Notes under the pieces: model-generated
Database searches by the model: none
Told to the model about the DNA's origin: nothing
The model's input: the letters and a program-made list of their open reading frames with translations, nothing else
Translations under genes and position numbers: made by a program
NCBI GenBank assembly: GCA_030549335.1
Contig: JAUKPH010000017.1
Location: forward strand, 14,717,501 to 14,781,500
Direction of reading: 5' to 3'
DNA: 64,000 bases
From: Pontederia crassipes
Lineage: Eukaryota; Streptophyta; Magnoliopsida; Commelinales; Pontederiaceae
In this document: positions 22,506-34,922 of the stretch, piece after piece
Position numbering within the stretch: position 1 is the stretch's first letter
Layout of the letters: the number at the start of each line of letters is the position of its first letter

Positions 22506-23080
22506 AATTCTTAACGTCATGCATCATCATCTAATAGGATTTCTGATGCTCTATTTTTTTTTCCACATTGACATGCTGGGTACTTGGGACTTATTTTCGT
22601 ATCTCCATGTTTCATGTCATAACTATTTATTCATCCTTATACATCCGTGTCCTTCCCGAATGGATCGCAACCCAGGCTTATGGTTATATCCTTATACTTC
22701 TTTGTACTTTTTAAATGGATCGTAACCAAGGCTTATAATATTCATCACATACTTCCTATAAGACTTATTCCTAAATGGACCGCAACCGAGGCTTATGTTA
22801 TTTATCTAGTACTTCTCTCTTTAGGACTTCATCATTTGGGTTTCACATGCTTGGTTCCTTCATCATTACATACGCAGCCTCATGAAGCCTAGCGAGCATC
22901 ACTTGTGTCTGAGTGTATGTGTAACTGAGTTCATTTTTTTTTTACCAAAATGGTACTTCATGGAGAACTCATAATCTTTCAAACTTCATGTTATCTTCAT
23001 TATCACATATTAGCATACTACTAAAAGAAAATATACCTAGGACTTTTTTTTTTAAACGATGAACACTTCAATTTTTTTTT

Positions 23081-23400
23081 CTACGTAAATGTGGGCATAG
23101 TTTGAACACAATGTTCTTGAGAACTTAAAGGTTTGAGGGATGTTCTTAGTCTAATGGCATCGCTCAATTTATAGTGATCATTCATTGTCAGGAAAATTAC
23201 ATTCATTACATCTTCTTTGGCAACTCGAAACTCCTGGTACTCACTCCATAGGTCGATCTTGAGAACACTTAGTCTTAAATATGTCATCTTTGCATGGTAA
23301 TAGACACTTATGTCTTGATAGTTGTTTTATTTAACAACTTGTTAATATAGCTCTAGATTCATAGAGTCATCATTCTTCGTTACAAAAGAAATGGAACATG
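23081..23400 (-). pseudogene. Ty3/gypsy reverse transcriptase relic
   Basis: On the minus strand, FVTKNDDSMNLELY and then VLKIDLWSEYQEFRVAKEDV correspond to the RT blocks F.KKKDGS.R.CIDYR and FSKIDLRSGYHQ.R....D. Stops and frameshifts are present, and the F.DD catalytic block is not recognisable downstream. It precedes the chromodomain relic in sense order, which supports the minus-strand orientation of the element. Confidence 0.75.
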
Positions 23401-24753
23401 TAGAAATGAGCCCTGGGTCTTATGAATCTCTTGTCTTAAAGTAATTTCCATAGGGTCATCGTCCTTATCAAGTGACCTATGCCATGTAAGAATCAATAGG
23501 ATCACTAAGAACATTGTCCATTATCGTAGATAATGGCATCATCATATGATTCGATAAAATTGGTGATGGAATCATGCCAATAATCATCTTTATAATGTCA
23601 ATTTAGATCAATAACTTTCACGATGACCTATGTTTGATGTGACCATACTCTAAACATCATCATAATCATTTAACTTTTTGAGTGGAAGGAATAACTTATT
23701 TGACTACATTGATTTGGTTCTTGCAATGTCATTTCATATAATTCCATAGGAGGCTAGTGATTATATATTATCACAATAAGTTCTTTCCTTGAGTATCTTG
23801 AAGCACTTGAATTAATGTTAAGGTCGAATGATATTTACGATGAGGGGTTGATCATATAGTACAATCTAGTTTTTAATGAACAAAACCATTTATGCACATT
23901 CTCTAACATAAGTCCTTAGTAAAACATCATGAATGCAAGTGAACACATGAAATGAATTCAAACAATAAGATAAGAAACAAAACAATCAATCAAACAGAAT
24001 ACAAGCAAGCATTCTTCTTCTTTGCGTATCATTTCATGATCCTTTTGCATTAACGATATCTTGTAGCACATGGGAGAGGGTCGGGATAACTTTAAAGTTG
24101 GAAAGGAGAACTAATCCCTTTATAAGACTTATGATCAAATCATAAGTGGTCCACTTGATCAAGACAAAATCTTGAGTATTTTTTTTTCATCATACTGACG
24201 TAGAGGCATCTTAGAGAACATTCTATATATCATCTTATATCTTGCATCTTAGAGGACATTCTATGTATCATCCAATGACTTAACCCATTATCTAAACATA
24301 TATATGATTTATTTTCCCTCTTGAACCATCAACCATGATTATATGATTGAATACCCTATACGTTTTGACATTATTATGAAAACTATAATTATATCAATAA
24401 TCAAGATAAATCAATTAAAACTTGCATAATCATCCCTCTCGGGTGCATAACTTGCTTTTTCAGACATCTTGTAGGGGACTTACAAAATTCCTCATACTTT
24501 ACCTTAACCCCCCATACTTTCTAAAGTTTTCCTCACTTGATGTTTTGATCTTTTAATACTTAATGGCTGGAGGCTCATATCCTCCTCAAGCATATCTCAA
24601 TTAAGAGACCTTAAATCTTTTTAAAATTTCTCACATTCATTTGTAACCCTTTCATGTCTTACTTGTTCTTATATAATTCTTGTATTAATCATATTAGTCT
24701 ATTTTGAAAATATATATACATTGCGATGATAGAGAATTCATTCTTTAATAATG

Positions 24754-25486
24754 GCTATTCCTTTACGGCTGAAATTCTCTCTATTCCTTTACGGCCGAAA
24801 TTCTATTCTCTCTATTCCTTTACGGCCGAAATTCTCTACCTCTCTATCCCTTTTCTCGACCGTAAGAAAATTACGGCCAAACAATTTTTACGGCCGTAAT
24901 ACTTCTACTTTTAAAAATTAAATTGCGTTATAAGACCGAAAATGAAATCCCCTCTAAATCTTACACCTTAGCAATCAATAATACAGAAATATAACAAACA
25001 GAAAATAACTATGCATGCAACAATCAACCAATCAAAGAATTCAAGAAGTCAAACAATTAAAAACAATAACTTGAATCATATTCATATTCTTTTCATAATG
25101 ATTCGGGCATGAATTGAGATAATTCAGAGGCCATGCAAGGTGATTTCGATTCACCCACCTTTGTTCGCGATTGATTCGTTCCTCGGTTCGTCGAAAAATT
25201 GATCAATGGCTTCCTCCCCTGACTCTCCCTTGTTTTTCCCTCTGTTCTTCGCCTCTGGACGTTTGCAAAGTGGCCGCACGAAATCAAGACCAACAAAAGG
25301 CTTTCGTGGGGGTTAGGAGGGTGAGGTGTTCTTATATAAGATTTTGTTTAAATCTAATCTTCCTTTCCTAATTAATTATGAAGAGATCAGATTTGATTCC
25401 CTTTCTTTCCTAACTTTGATTAGGATATGATTTGTTTACTGCGTGTTTAAATTCTCTTTTTTTTTATCTTTTTGTTGGTTGTTACA
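24754..25486 (-). repeat. Truncated 5' LTR of the chromovirus
   Basis: Nearly identical to 21540-22277 of the other LTR. It is joined to interior sequence within the TTACGGCCG minisatellite, so the LTR's sense 3' part and the PBS region have been deleted. Confidence 0.9.
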
Positions 25487-25491
25487 TATTT

Positions 25492-28400
25492 TCCTTATAG
25501 CTAAAAATGGAAACCTTTTTTAGAACTGTGAATGAAATATTTGCAAGGAGAAAATCTTTTTGTCCTTTTGTGCTTGCTAAAATCACTAATTATATATTAT
25601 TATGCAATATGATATCAAGAAATAATTTATTATATAATTATATTATATCAATATTAAATTATTTTTGTACAAATATCACTAAAGAGCAAGGTAAAATATG
25701 CTACATAACACCCCCTCATGAATCCATCTATTATACTTATAAGATTAAAAAAATTATTAATTATTTATTTTCAAATTTTACATTGATCATATTTTAAAAA
25801 ATTAGAGAAAGTTATAAAAGGGAAGACACTAAAAGAATGTTATCAATTTTAAATATACTTAAATATGAGTAGATAAAGAATATATCAAAAGTTTAAAAAT
25901 AAAATATTCAAAATGAATAATTATATTTATTATTAGTATTTTTAATTATATATTTTAATAATGATAATAGTTGATCGGGCATTATACCAATAAGTTTAGA
26001 AATGATAGTTTTACACTTTTGGTTTCACACATTTTGAAGTTTTAAATACCTCATTTTGCATCATATTTAGTTATATTATCAAGATATTCCGTCTTTTATC
26101 CCACAATCAAATTGCTCGAGCTCTTTGAAAGTGGATTAACTATGAGAATATTTAATTACTCTTTCAAAAAGTGTCAAACATTAGCAGAATAAGATTAAAT
26201 CATATTTTTCTTGCACAAATTTCAATTACTATTTATTATGGACAGGAGGTTGTCAACAAAATTATAATATTCCACTGATATAATGGAATATAAGATGTTC
26301 CATCTCAAACTTAAAAGCCATTGAGGTAATATTGTAGTCCTAAAAATGTGTTTTGGTTAGTCCATATTGATATAAAGGATATTTTTGTCATTTTATGATA
26401 TTTATCCTTATCTCTTTTATATAAACCAAGCACTAATCTAAATAACAATTTTCATCATTTACTAAATAATATTTTAACAAACAAATGGAAATAAGAATAA
26501 TAATAAGGAATGTCATATTCAATGAAATATAATCACTATCAAACCAAACGATTTTTAAAAAAGAGGACAATTTGTGGATAAGATATTTTAGTCGTTTTAT
26601 AAATAAGAAAAATAAAAAATTTAACATAATGATATGACTGGACTTAAGTGAAAATTGCCATAAGATTTAGTGACATCATACGATAAATTCAGAGTTAAAC
26701 ATAAAAAAAATCACTATAGTTGATAAGAAATTTACCAAGATAACTCTAAATAAAAAAAAAAACTCTACAAATTACTTATCTCATATGTATTAATGCTTGG
26801 CCAAGGGAAGTTGCACCAATCACTGACATCATGGATTTTTCTTTTGGGCCTCAGAATTCCGAGTGGAGCAGGAGAAGTCAGTTCTTTTTTTTTTTTTTGA
26901 AATATAAACCCGAAATAAAAAACGTACTCGTTCTTCATTTCACAAGAGCTGCCTCATGAGTAGTATCCCAAGTTTCAATATGTAAAAAAAAAAATATATA
27001 AGTTGGGGATTAAGAATTACAAGCATGCAACCAAAATGGGTTGCTAAGTTCTACTCTTCCTTGGAATTATTTTGGGATAAAAATGTTTAGTTTTTGGAAC
27101 CGTAGAGGACGTGATAAAACCCTTTTTCTAGCAATATTAATTTGCTGCTCAAGTAGCTAGAAGAGTTAAGGCACTCTCTTGTGGACGAAAATAATAATTA
27201 AAGCTTCTCTTCTTTTTTTTTTTAATGTCTTGGCATGACAAGAAGTTTAGTGAGTTTATTAGGATTTATATACGAGATAAATTATGTATTGCAAAGGCAT
27301 TGAGAGACGTAAAATTTTATTAGATGATAATGAAAGAAGATTATAAGATATATTATTTTTTATTCGAACTCTTAAAAAATTCATATAGGCAACTATGAAT
27401 ATGTATTAATCTTTTAAAATAAAATACCTGTTTCCTAATAAAAAAATAAATTAATTTTAAAATTTACTGTAAGAATTTTGTAGTGTGAGAGTGTCTTTTT
27501 ACTTCAGAGTGTGGAGGACTAGAGGAATTATCCGCTAGAATATGATTCAAGATATTATTAATCGAGTTTTATATTCACATCTCAATTTACATGATTCAAT
27601 GCATGTTATGACTTTACAAAAGTTTAGTTAATTGCACCTTACAAATTAATTTTGAGTATCCTAACAATGATTTTGCAAACTTTAGTGATCCTTGAGTCAA
27701 TATACTCCTCAACAATATTATTGAACTGTCTGGAACAAAGAACACACATGCAATAATTTTTTAAAATTCCTGGCCCACAACTTATGCAAAGTTAGTTACC
27801 AGTTACTCTCTCTCTCTCTCTTTCTCTCTCTCAATATCATTGTGAATTTAATGCATGGTCTTACCTGCCCTACTCTTGTGATGAACCCTTCCAAAGAATT
27901 GCCATCAAATAATGCCCACACTTATCAACATGTCTGGCCTTGTGTCCTCTTCCCCATTGGTGGTCCATTGCTGTAATATATGCCAATATTTAATATTTGA
28001 GAATTTTCGTATGAAAAATAAGTCTACCTTTATAAGCTTATATGAATAAAAAAATATGATTTGCTTATTAAACCAAATTTTTGTATAAACATGTTACTTA
28101 TGTGACATTAATGATGGCATGCATGGATCCGTAGTTACTAATTTTACTAACATGTTAATTGCCTGAATTGGTAGCATCGTGTCAATTATCTAGATGGCTT
28201 AACAATTCAACATATCATTACAGGATTCTATAACTTCTTTAACTTAACAAATATTATTACAGAATTTATCATTTGGCAAGCAAATATTATTCCATAAGAT
28301 AATTAGTTATTATTTTTTTGTGTGTTCAAAACAAAAATGGTAAATCTTATATGAGCAACTCATTGTCTACTTTTAGAGTGCGTTTGGACAGTGACTTATA

Positions 28401-28800
28401 GTTATTTTTAGTTTCAATTGATAGATTAATTTGAGACTTGTTTGATCCAAGTGAAACTAGATAGTTGATGTAATATGAAAAAGTAAATGTAATAAATTAA
28501 TTTTAGCATATGTTTGATTAAACAATAGATATTAGAAATATAAAATTTAATTTTATTAGTTAATAAAAATAATCATATAAATTAAATTTTTTTGTTTAAA
28601 AGTATATTATTTAAATATGAAAAATCATTTTTAAAATAAATTATATTTGATTAAATATTGAAAATTTTTAACAAAATAATAAGTAATATGTAATATTATA
28701 TTAATTATATTATAATAAATATATTATTTTTAATAAATAATTTATTTTGTGAGAAAACTATACTAATTAAAGAGAAAATAGGGGGAAAAAGATAAAAAAA
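25492..28800. other. AT-rich intergenic DNA, nothing recognised
   Basis: No gene-like frame. A CT-rich microsatellite lies at about 27808-27834 (TC repeats). Poly-A/T runs are common. No terminal repeats were paired. Confidence 0.4.
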
Positions 28801-28832
28801 GGTGTCCGTAAGATAACGTTTGATTTGGGAAC

Positions 28833-28921
28833 ATTTCGCAGGATATTGCGAAATATTCTCAAACACCTTACGTGACGCACGTGAATTTGACGAGAACATT
28901 TTAAGAAATGTTCTCGTCAAA
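28833..28921. repeat. Two adjacent short perfect hairpins
   Basis: An 8-bp inverted repeat, ATTTCGCA with TGCGAAAT (28833-28840 and 28847-28854, 6-base spacer), is followed by a 16-bp perfect inverted repeat (28886-28901 and 28906-28921; arm TTTGACGAGAACATTT) with loop TAAG. The surrounding AT-rich region has the 'gtttggacagtgactt ... tatccaaac' wording (28380-29690) of hAT-like MITEs, but paired ends are not proven. Confidence 0.7.
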
Positions 28922-28929
28922 TGTTCTTG

Positions 28930-29810
28930 TCTTCGGCAAGAACTTTTTTTTCTTCTGCGCAGCCGACATTTTTAACTTTGATCTTTTTTTTTTCTTTCAT
29001 CCATTATTTAATTATTATGTAATATAAGTATATATAATTTAATTATTTATTAATACAATTAGTCATCTTATTAAATAAATGTTTAAATGTAATTAATTAA
29101 AAGTTTACGTTATAATAATTCTAAAATATTTTATAATAAAAAAGTTCAATTATTTTAATAAAAAATTATATTATATTTGGATATTTAGATTTACTATAAT
29201 ATTTAAAATTATAATATTAATAATATTTAAAATATTTAATCAAATAAATAATAATATAATAATTATCCAAACACCTACTAAAACCTATCCAAATAAATAA
29301 TAATAATATAATAATAAAATAATTAGTTCTAATAATTAATAAATATTTTATAATTAAACTATTCAATTATTTTTTTTAAAAAATATATTATATTTGAATC
29401 TTAAAATGTACGTAAATTGTAATATTAATAATATTCAAAATATTTAATTAAAATAAATAAAAATAATATTAATAATATAACAATTTACTTAAATTATAAT
29501 ATTAATAATATATTCTTATTTACTATAATTTTATATCTCATAAAATAATAAATTATATTCTTAGTTCTTACTTTTTATCTAAATACCCACTAAAACTTAT
29601 TAATCACATCAATTTTTTAAATTCCCATCATTACACTTTTTTATCCAAACATCAATCCAAACTTTTTTATCACATTAATTAATTCTTGAGAACAAAAATT
29701 AGCTTAATATTCCCGTACCAAATACAGGAAATAAACAAAAGATGAAACTCAATTATAAATGCTCAAAGTTCAATCAAAAAGTGCGAATTGGGTTACGGGT
29801 CTGATATGAA
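28930..29810. other. AT-rich DNA between hairpins and the foldback element
   Basis: Very A/T-rich with TTAATA and AATAATA runs. It may be the interior of a MITE-like repeat starting near 28380 (GAGTGCGTTTGGACAGTGAC) and ending near 29665 (TATCCAAACATCAATCCAAAC). No gene. Confidence 0.35.
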
Positions 29811-30600
29811 ATTAAGTAATTTTCATCGCTAGTCTCCCAACTTTTCATGGATCTCGTTTTAATTCTCAAATTTTATTTTGTAATAAATCAATTCTTCAAC
29901 TTATAAATTTGTAACAAAATGATTCCCTTAACCTGCAATAACATATTTTTAAATTAATTTTTATTATAATATTGATGTGGCACTGAACTCAATTTAAAAA
30001 TTATATCATTTACTAAAAATAATATACAATTATTTGTTTTAAAATAAGCAACGTTAAGAAAAGAGTGGGGACAAAATTTTCTTTGTTCTTATAATATTTA
30101 TATATTATTTTAATAAATATAATTTGTTTTATTTTAGAATGCCAATTTAACATCTTAATAAAAAAATTAATACAGTATATCCATATTTTTATATATTTAC
30201 TTATAAACAAATTTTAAAAAAATAAATATAATGGATATCCTATATTAATTTATTTTATTAAGATGCTAACTTTACATTCTAAAATAAAATAAATTATATT
30301 TGTTAAAATAATATATAAATATTATAAGAACTGAGAAAAATTTTGCCCTGTCTCTTTTTTTAATGTTGCTTATTTTTTAAAAAATAATTGTATATATTTT
30401 TTAATAAATAATATAATTTTTTAATTGAGTTTAGTGCCACATTAATATTATAATCAACACGTTAATCTGGAAACATGTTATTACATGCTAAGAGAAATTT
30501 TTTGTTACAGAGAGATTGATTTACTACAAAGTAAAATTTGAAGACTAAAATGAGATCGATGGAAAGGTAGGAGATTTGTCATGAAAATTACTCTACTAAA
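29811..30600. repeat. Long foldback element, ~390-bp inverted arms, upstream of the TMEM245-like gene
   Basis: The left arm (29811 to about 30200) reads TAATTTTCATCGCTAGTCTC ... AATAAGCAAC ... CAGTATATCCAT. The right arm (about 30225-30600), reverse-complemented, gives TAATTTTCATGACAAATCTC ... AATAAGCAAC ... AGGATATCCAT, with many shared blocks between. The arms pair almost along their whole length around a spacer near 30205-30220. No coding sequence. The right end is about 285 bases upstream of the ATG at 30885, so it sits in the promoter or leader region. No target duplication was identified. Confidence 0.85.
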
Positions 30601-30720
30601 CTATTATCCCAATTTACTAATTAATTGAAAATATTGAACAAATAAATTTGTGATTGAAAACATTAATCATATTCCTCAAATAATGCATTGTGTTTTTATG
30701 CCATTTATTTATTATTATAT

Positions 30721-30884
30721 TTCTCTCTCTCTCTCTCCACTCCACTCCTCTCCAAGTCTGCAACTACTTTTCTAGTTTCCTTGGCCAAAGGGGTCTTCAA
30801 AATTCTGTTCTTTTTCTACTGTTCCTTCGCCTACTGTGTCGGAAAGAAAGAGGAACAGAGGAGAGAGAAAAGGGGACGCCATTG
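30721..30884 (+). promoter_or_regulatory. CT-rich leader of the TMEM245-like gene
   Basis: A (CT)n tract and CTCC-rich stretch lie 115-165 bases upstream of the ATG, as in many plant 5' UTRs. The frame is also open upstream without a stop from about 30690, but the hydrophobic/Ser-rich upstream residues look untranslated. Confidence 0.4.
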
Positions 30885-33845
30885 ATGGAGCTCGTCCCCT
30901 ACTCCTCCAATTCGAAACCCAATTCTAACGTCCCCTGGTCGGAGATGTTTCGCTCCGCCTCCATTCGCCACCCGCCGGACTCCCTCCCCTCCTCCCGTCC
31001 CCATTCTCCTCCCCCTCCTCGCCGGCGCGGTTTGCCTGAGGGCTCCGACAATCTTCCGCTCCCCAATCCGACGACTTCGGTGGTGGCGCCCTCCCACGAC
31101 GCCCACACCTGGCGCTTGGCACTCTACATCGCCATGGCGCACGCCGGCCTCGCGCTGTCGCTCCTGCTGCTCTACGGCCTCTACCGCCTCCTCCACGACT
31201 TCATCCGCCCCATCCAGTGGGCGCTGCTTTGCTCCATCCCACTCCGCGAGCTCCGGCTCTCCCTCGCTGCCTTCTGGTCGCCGCCACTCCGCCTCGGCCT
31301 CGCGCCTACGGTCCTCGCCGTTCCCTGCGCTCTACTCCGCTCCTCTGCCGATACCCTTTCCGACATCCAGGCTGCCCTCTTCCGCAGAGGCAAGCACCGC
31401 CAGCGGCCTCCCAGCAGCCGCTTCGGCTTCTCGCGCCTCATTCGGTGGATCATCTCCTTCTGGGTCTTCGTCATCACCTATGAGCACCTCGGCCCTACCG
31501 CCATAGTCCTTTTCGCCTTCGGCATCCTCGTTGCCAGACCCACCGCCAATTCCGTCGTGAAAATTGCCAGCTCTGTGGCCGACGGGAAATCCAAATCCCA
31601 GCGCCCATCCTCCGCCCGCAGTGCCTTCCTCACCACTGGTATCTTGAAGCATCTCGATACCATCATCGCAGTCGGCCTCATCGTGGCCATGATAGTCGGA
31701 GTCCTTGCTGGCGGCGTTTTCTTCTCATACAAGATTGGTGTCGAGGGCAAGGACGCCGTCATGTCGCTCAAATCTCACGTCGAGAAGAGCAGCTACGCCG
31801 AGAAAATCGGGTTCAGGCAGTGGATGGACGACAACAATATTCCTGGCCTCGTCGATCAGTACTCTGCCAAGCTCTATGACACCGTCTGGGAGCAGATCGA
31901 TAGCCTCGCTGTCGAGTACAATCTCACAGACTTCTCCAACGGATTCCGGCAATTCTTGTTGAGCGCGCCCGCTAACACGCCCGGCGGGGGCACTTCGACG
32001 GTCTTGGCGAGCTCGGGGCCGCACCCTTACAGCCTAAAGCTCCAATCTTTGAGCGCCCGCGTGAAGAATCGTGAGTGGGCGGAAATCTACAGGGAATTGG
32101 ATTCGTTTGTCAGGGAATTGATGATTACAAGAGAGGATTTGGTGGTGAAGGCTAAAGGAATTGCTTTCCAAGGGATTGAGGTCACCAAACAGGTGCTTTC
32201 TAGTAGTACTTCAGTACTCGGTGGGAGCGCCAATTTGGTATTCTCCATCGTGCTGAAGGTGGTCTCCGGTGCTGCCGAGGTGCTCAACTTTGTTTCCCAG
32301 CTGATGGTCTTCCTCTCAGTGTTGTACTACCTCATCACGTCGGAGTCCGGCGGCGCAACAGAACAGGTTGTTGGCATGCTTCCAATCTCGAAACCCATGA
32401 GAGTCCGGTGTGTCGAAGTGATTGACCATGCTATCAGCAGTGTGCTTATGGCAACAGCGAAAATTGCCATCTTTCAGGGTTGCCTTACTTGGCTGCTATT
32501 TCGGTTCTTCTCTGTGCATTTTGTGTATATGTCAACAGTTATGGCATTCATAAGTCCTCTAGTTCCTATACTGCCGCCTTGGGTATCAACAATTCCTGCT
32601 GCAGGGCAATTGTTCATGGAAAGGAAATACATTTGGGCGGTTGTGTTATCTGTGTTACACCTTATTCTGATGGACTATGGTTCTTCGATGATTCTGGAGG
32701 ATATTCCAGGGCATAGCACGTATCTGACTGGTCTTAGCATAATCGGTGGCATGACACTCTTTCCTAATGCATTAGAGGTGCAGTCCTATCTTATGATTTT
32801 CCTTTTGAGAAGATTGTCTTATGATTTTGATATTGTTAGTTTGTCAATGTTGGGATCTTAAAGAATATGTCTGATACTTTTCGACTTATGATTTTTCACT
32901 TTCTATATCCATCATTCCATCTTATCAACTGATTAATCGGATGAACATGCAACATGAATGCGTATACCTCCATCTCCATATCGCAAAAGTTGTCTTTTTA
33001 AGAAATTGACGAAAAGATTCCTAAAGTCATCTAATTGAACCAGGCTAATTTAACGCATCGAGAATTTATTAAGATCTTAGCTACATGCAGAATTGATAAA
33101 CAGGACACAAAAGTATGTGGAAGCTTGTACGCCATCATCTGCGTATATTTCTTCTGATTGCCTTTATTGTTTGATGCTATCCATTCACTTGTCGGATTTA
33201 CTTGAAACTTGTGATTTGATCTTATAGTTATCATATTTTTGTACTTCTTTTTTCCTTGGTGGAAATCATATTTGATTGGCTAAACTTCAATGATAGGCCA
33301 GTGATCCTATTGGTCTTATAATGTTATGTTGAGTTTGATAGTGATCAATGAAGAACTTTGATACTGAATGAATTTGACATGCTATCACTATAGGCTTATA
33401 TCTTCACTAGTTTCAAATAATTGCACAAGCTAAAGCAACATTACTACATTTCTTCAGCATACATATGTTCTTGAGGTGCGATTTTCTAGATGATACTGAT
33501 GGTCTAGATTCTACATAAGAAAGTGAATTTGGTGAGGACATGGCGTTAGAGTTAAGATTCCTACTACAAATTTCCAGAAAACCGCTTGTTGTGGTCACTC
33601 TGTTAAAAATTTAATGGTGTGATGGAGCATTTTGAAATATTTTGTTTTATCTGCTTGAATCTCAGCCTTTCTTCCTTTTTGGTCTTCTTTTGTGAAGCTT
33701 ATTTCAATATGGAATCAGTTCAGTTCATTTGTTTTTGTTCTTGCAGGGAGCCATTATGGGCCCTCTAATATTGACGGTTGTCATTGCTTTGAAGAACCTG
33801 TATGCCGAATTTGTGCTTTCTGATACAGATGAGACCAGCAAATAG
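30885..33845 (+). CDS. TMEM245 / AI-2E-family transmembrane protein (two exons, 663 aa)
   Basis: Exon 1 is 30885-32777 and exon 2 is 33747-33845. The GT-AG junction restores [20 protein letters not shown], matching the usual end of plant TMEM245-like proteins (Arabidopsis At5g55960 type). The start [10 protein letters not shown] is chosen because the homologues begin near a ...WSEMFRSAS... block. Residues 1-75 are a Pro/Ser/Arg-rich cytosolic tail, helices begin near residues 79-100 and 105-120, and further hydrophobic pairs lie near 190-220 and 270-300. The C-terminal third has the multi-span AI-2E domain ([20 protein letters not shown], then [11 protein letters not shown], then [19 protein letters not shown]). 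Function in plants is not established to my knowledge; bacterial relatives export small molecules or act in Na+/H+ exchange. The first ~1 kb of coding sequence is very GC-rich. Only the last 32 residues are in exon 2, after a 969-bp AT-rich intron. Confidence 0.92.
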
Positions 33846-34922
33846 TTTTTTCATGAACTTGACAGCGTAGGGAGCATGTTTATCTCCATTCGGTTTGTTT
33901 ATATGATAGCAAAATCAGGTATATCTACCATGAAGGAAATTGTTCCTCCAGTTGTTGTATCTTTTTGGTGTAATTAAATCATTTTTTATTGATTGTTCCA
34001 TTTTAGAAGGGCTGATTATTCTTAGAGAATGGTTTTCTACAATCTTTATCTGAATACATTCCCTGTATTATCCTAGGTGAACAGTCCTATCCTGTTTTTG
34101 CTCTCTTCCTCTTCTTATGAGTAAAAGTTGTTATTGAAGTACGATAAAAATAGGAGATGTGATGTAAAACATGTATTAAGCATAATGTGCATGAGAAGCA
34201 AAGTAATCCACATATTAATCACTAATATTTTAATGCTTAAAAATTATAGCTCCACAGTGTCCTGAACCCTGAGAGTGGCCTGTAGGTATATAATTGATAT
34301 CAAGTGACTTTTTTTTTCTTTATCGCAACTGATTTATGGTCCCCTCCAATTATAATGGTCTTGTTTGGTGTTATTTGCATATGTCGGTAGTGATAAAACA
34401 AAGAAGAGCATATGCATGTCCATGCCGGGAGCAATAATAGAACAAGTGCTAGGAAAACTTCACGTTGTTCTTGTACTTGCTTCATGTTGTATTGTCTCTG
34501 AGTACGACATATTGCAAATAATGTTTTTTTAATGTCACAGAGATCATTGGGTTTGTGATCATGTCCTGCTTTTGATACTTGTAGGCCTCCTTCCTGGTTT
34601 ATGATGGGATGAGTTGAATTAATTGAACTTATTTTTTATTTGGATGTAAATTATAATGCGTGCATGTAAAAGGATTTAGGCAAATGTGTTTATTACTTGT
34701 AAGTGAATTTTATTTAATTTTAATATTAAAAAAAATAAAAGATATACAGATGTAATTTATTTTAGATTGTGAGATGGGTTTAGAATCAACGTGTTTTTAT
34801 TTGTCCAAATCATATGATGTTTTTTTTTTAAAATGAAAACACCTCAACAGGTGAAGAGAGTGATTAGTATAAACTTACGTTTTGTGTCCTATTTTTTTAA
34901 GTGACACTATACATTGATACTC
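33846..34922. other. 3' UTR and downstream region of the TMEM245-like gene
   Basis: No further coding sequence. It should contain the 3' UTR and poly(A) site; then AT-rich DNA up to the foldback element. Confidence 0.5.

Larger units (their letters stand above)
20071..25486 (-). mobile_element. Internally deleted chromovirus-type Ty3/gypsy retrotransposon, TSD TATTT
   Basis: Terminal TGTAACGCC... and ...GTTGTTACA ends are flanked by TATTT on both sides (20066-20070 and 25487-25491). Sense is the minus strand. The 5' LTR is at 25486 down to about 24754 (its 3' part missing), the interior is at 24753-22278, and the full 3' LTR is at 22277-20071. The polypurine tract AAGGGGGTAAGAA (minus strand) sits directly before the 3' LTR, preceded by a typical end-of-pol sequence (AATTCGAGGACGAATTTT). 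The interior retains a relic reverse transcriptase and an integrase C-terminal chromodomain-like segment in the right order, while gag, protease and most of integrase are gone. The overlapping LTR parts (~730 bp) differ by only about three substitutions and one ~10-bp indel, so the insertion is recent. The chromodomain tail suggests the Del/Tekay-like branch. Confidence 0.9.

Noticed and set aside
30690..30884. Upstream in-frame extension of the TMEM245-like protein
   Set aside because: The upstream segment is a CT-rich leader; homologues begin near MELVPYSS, and the extra residues look like translated UTR.
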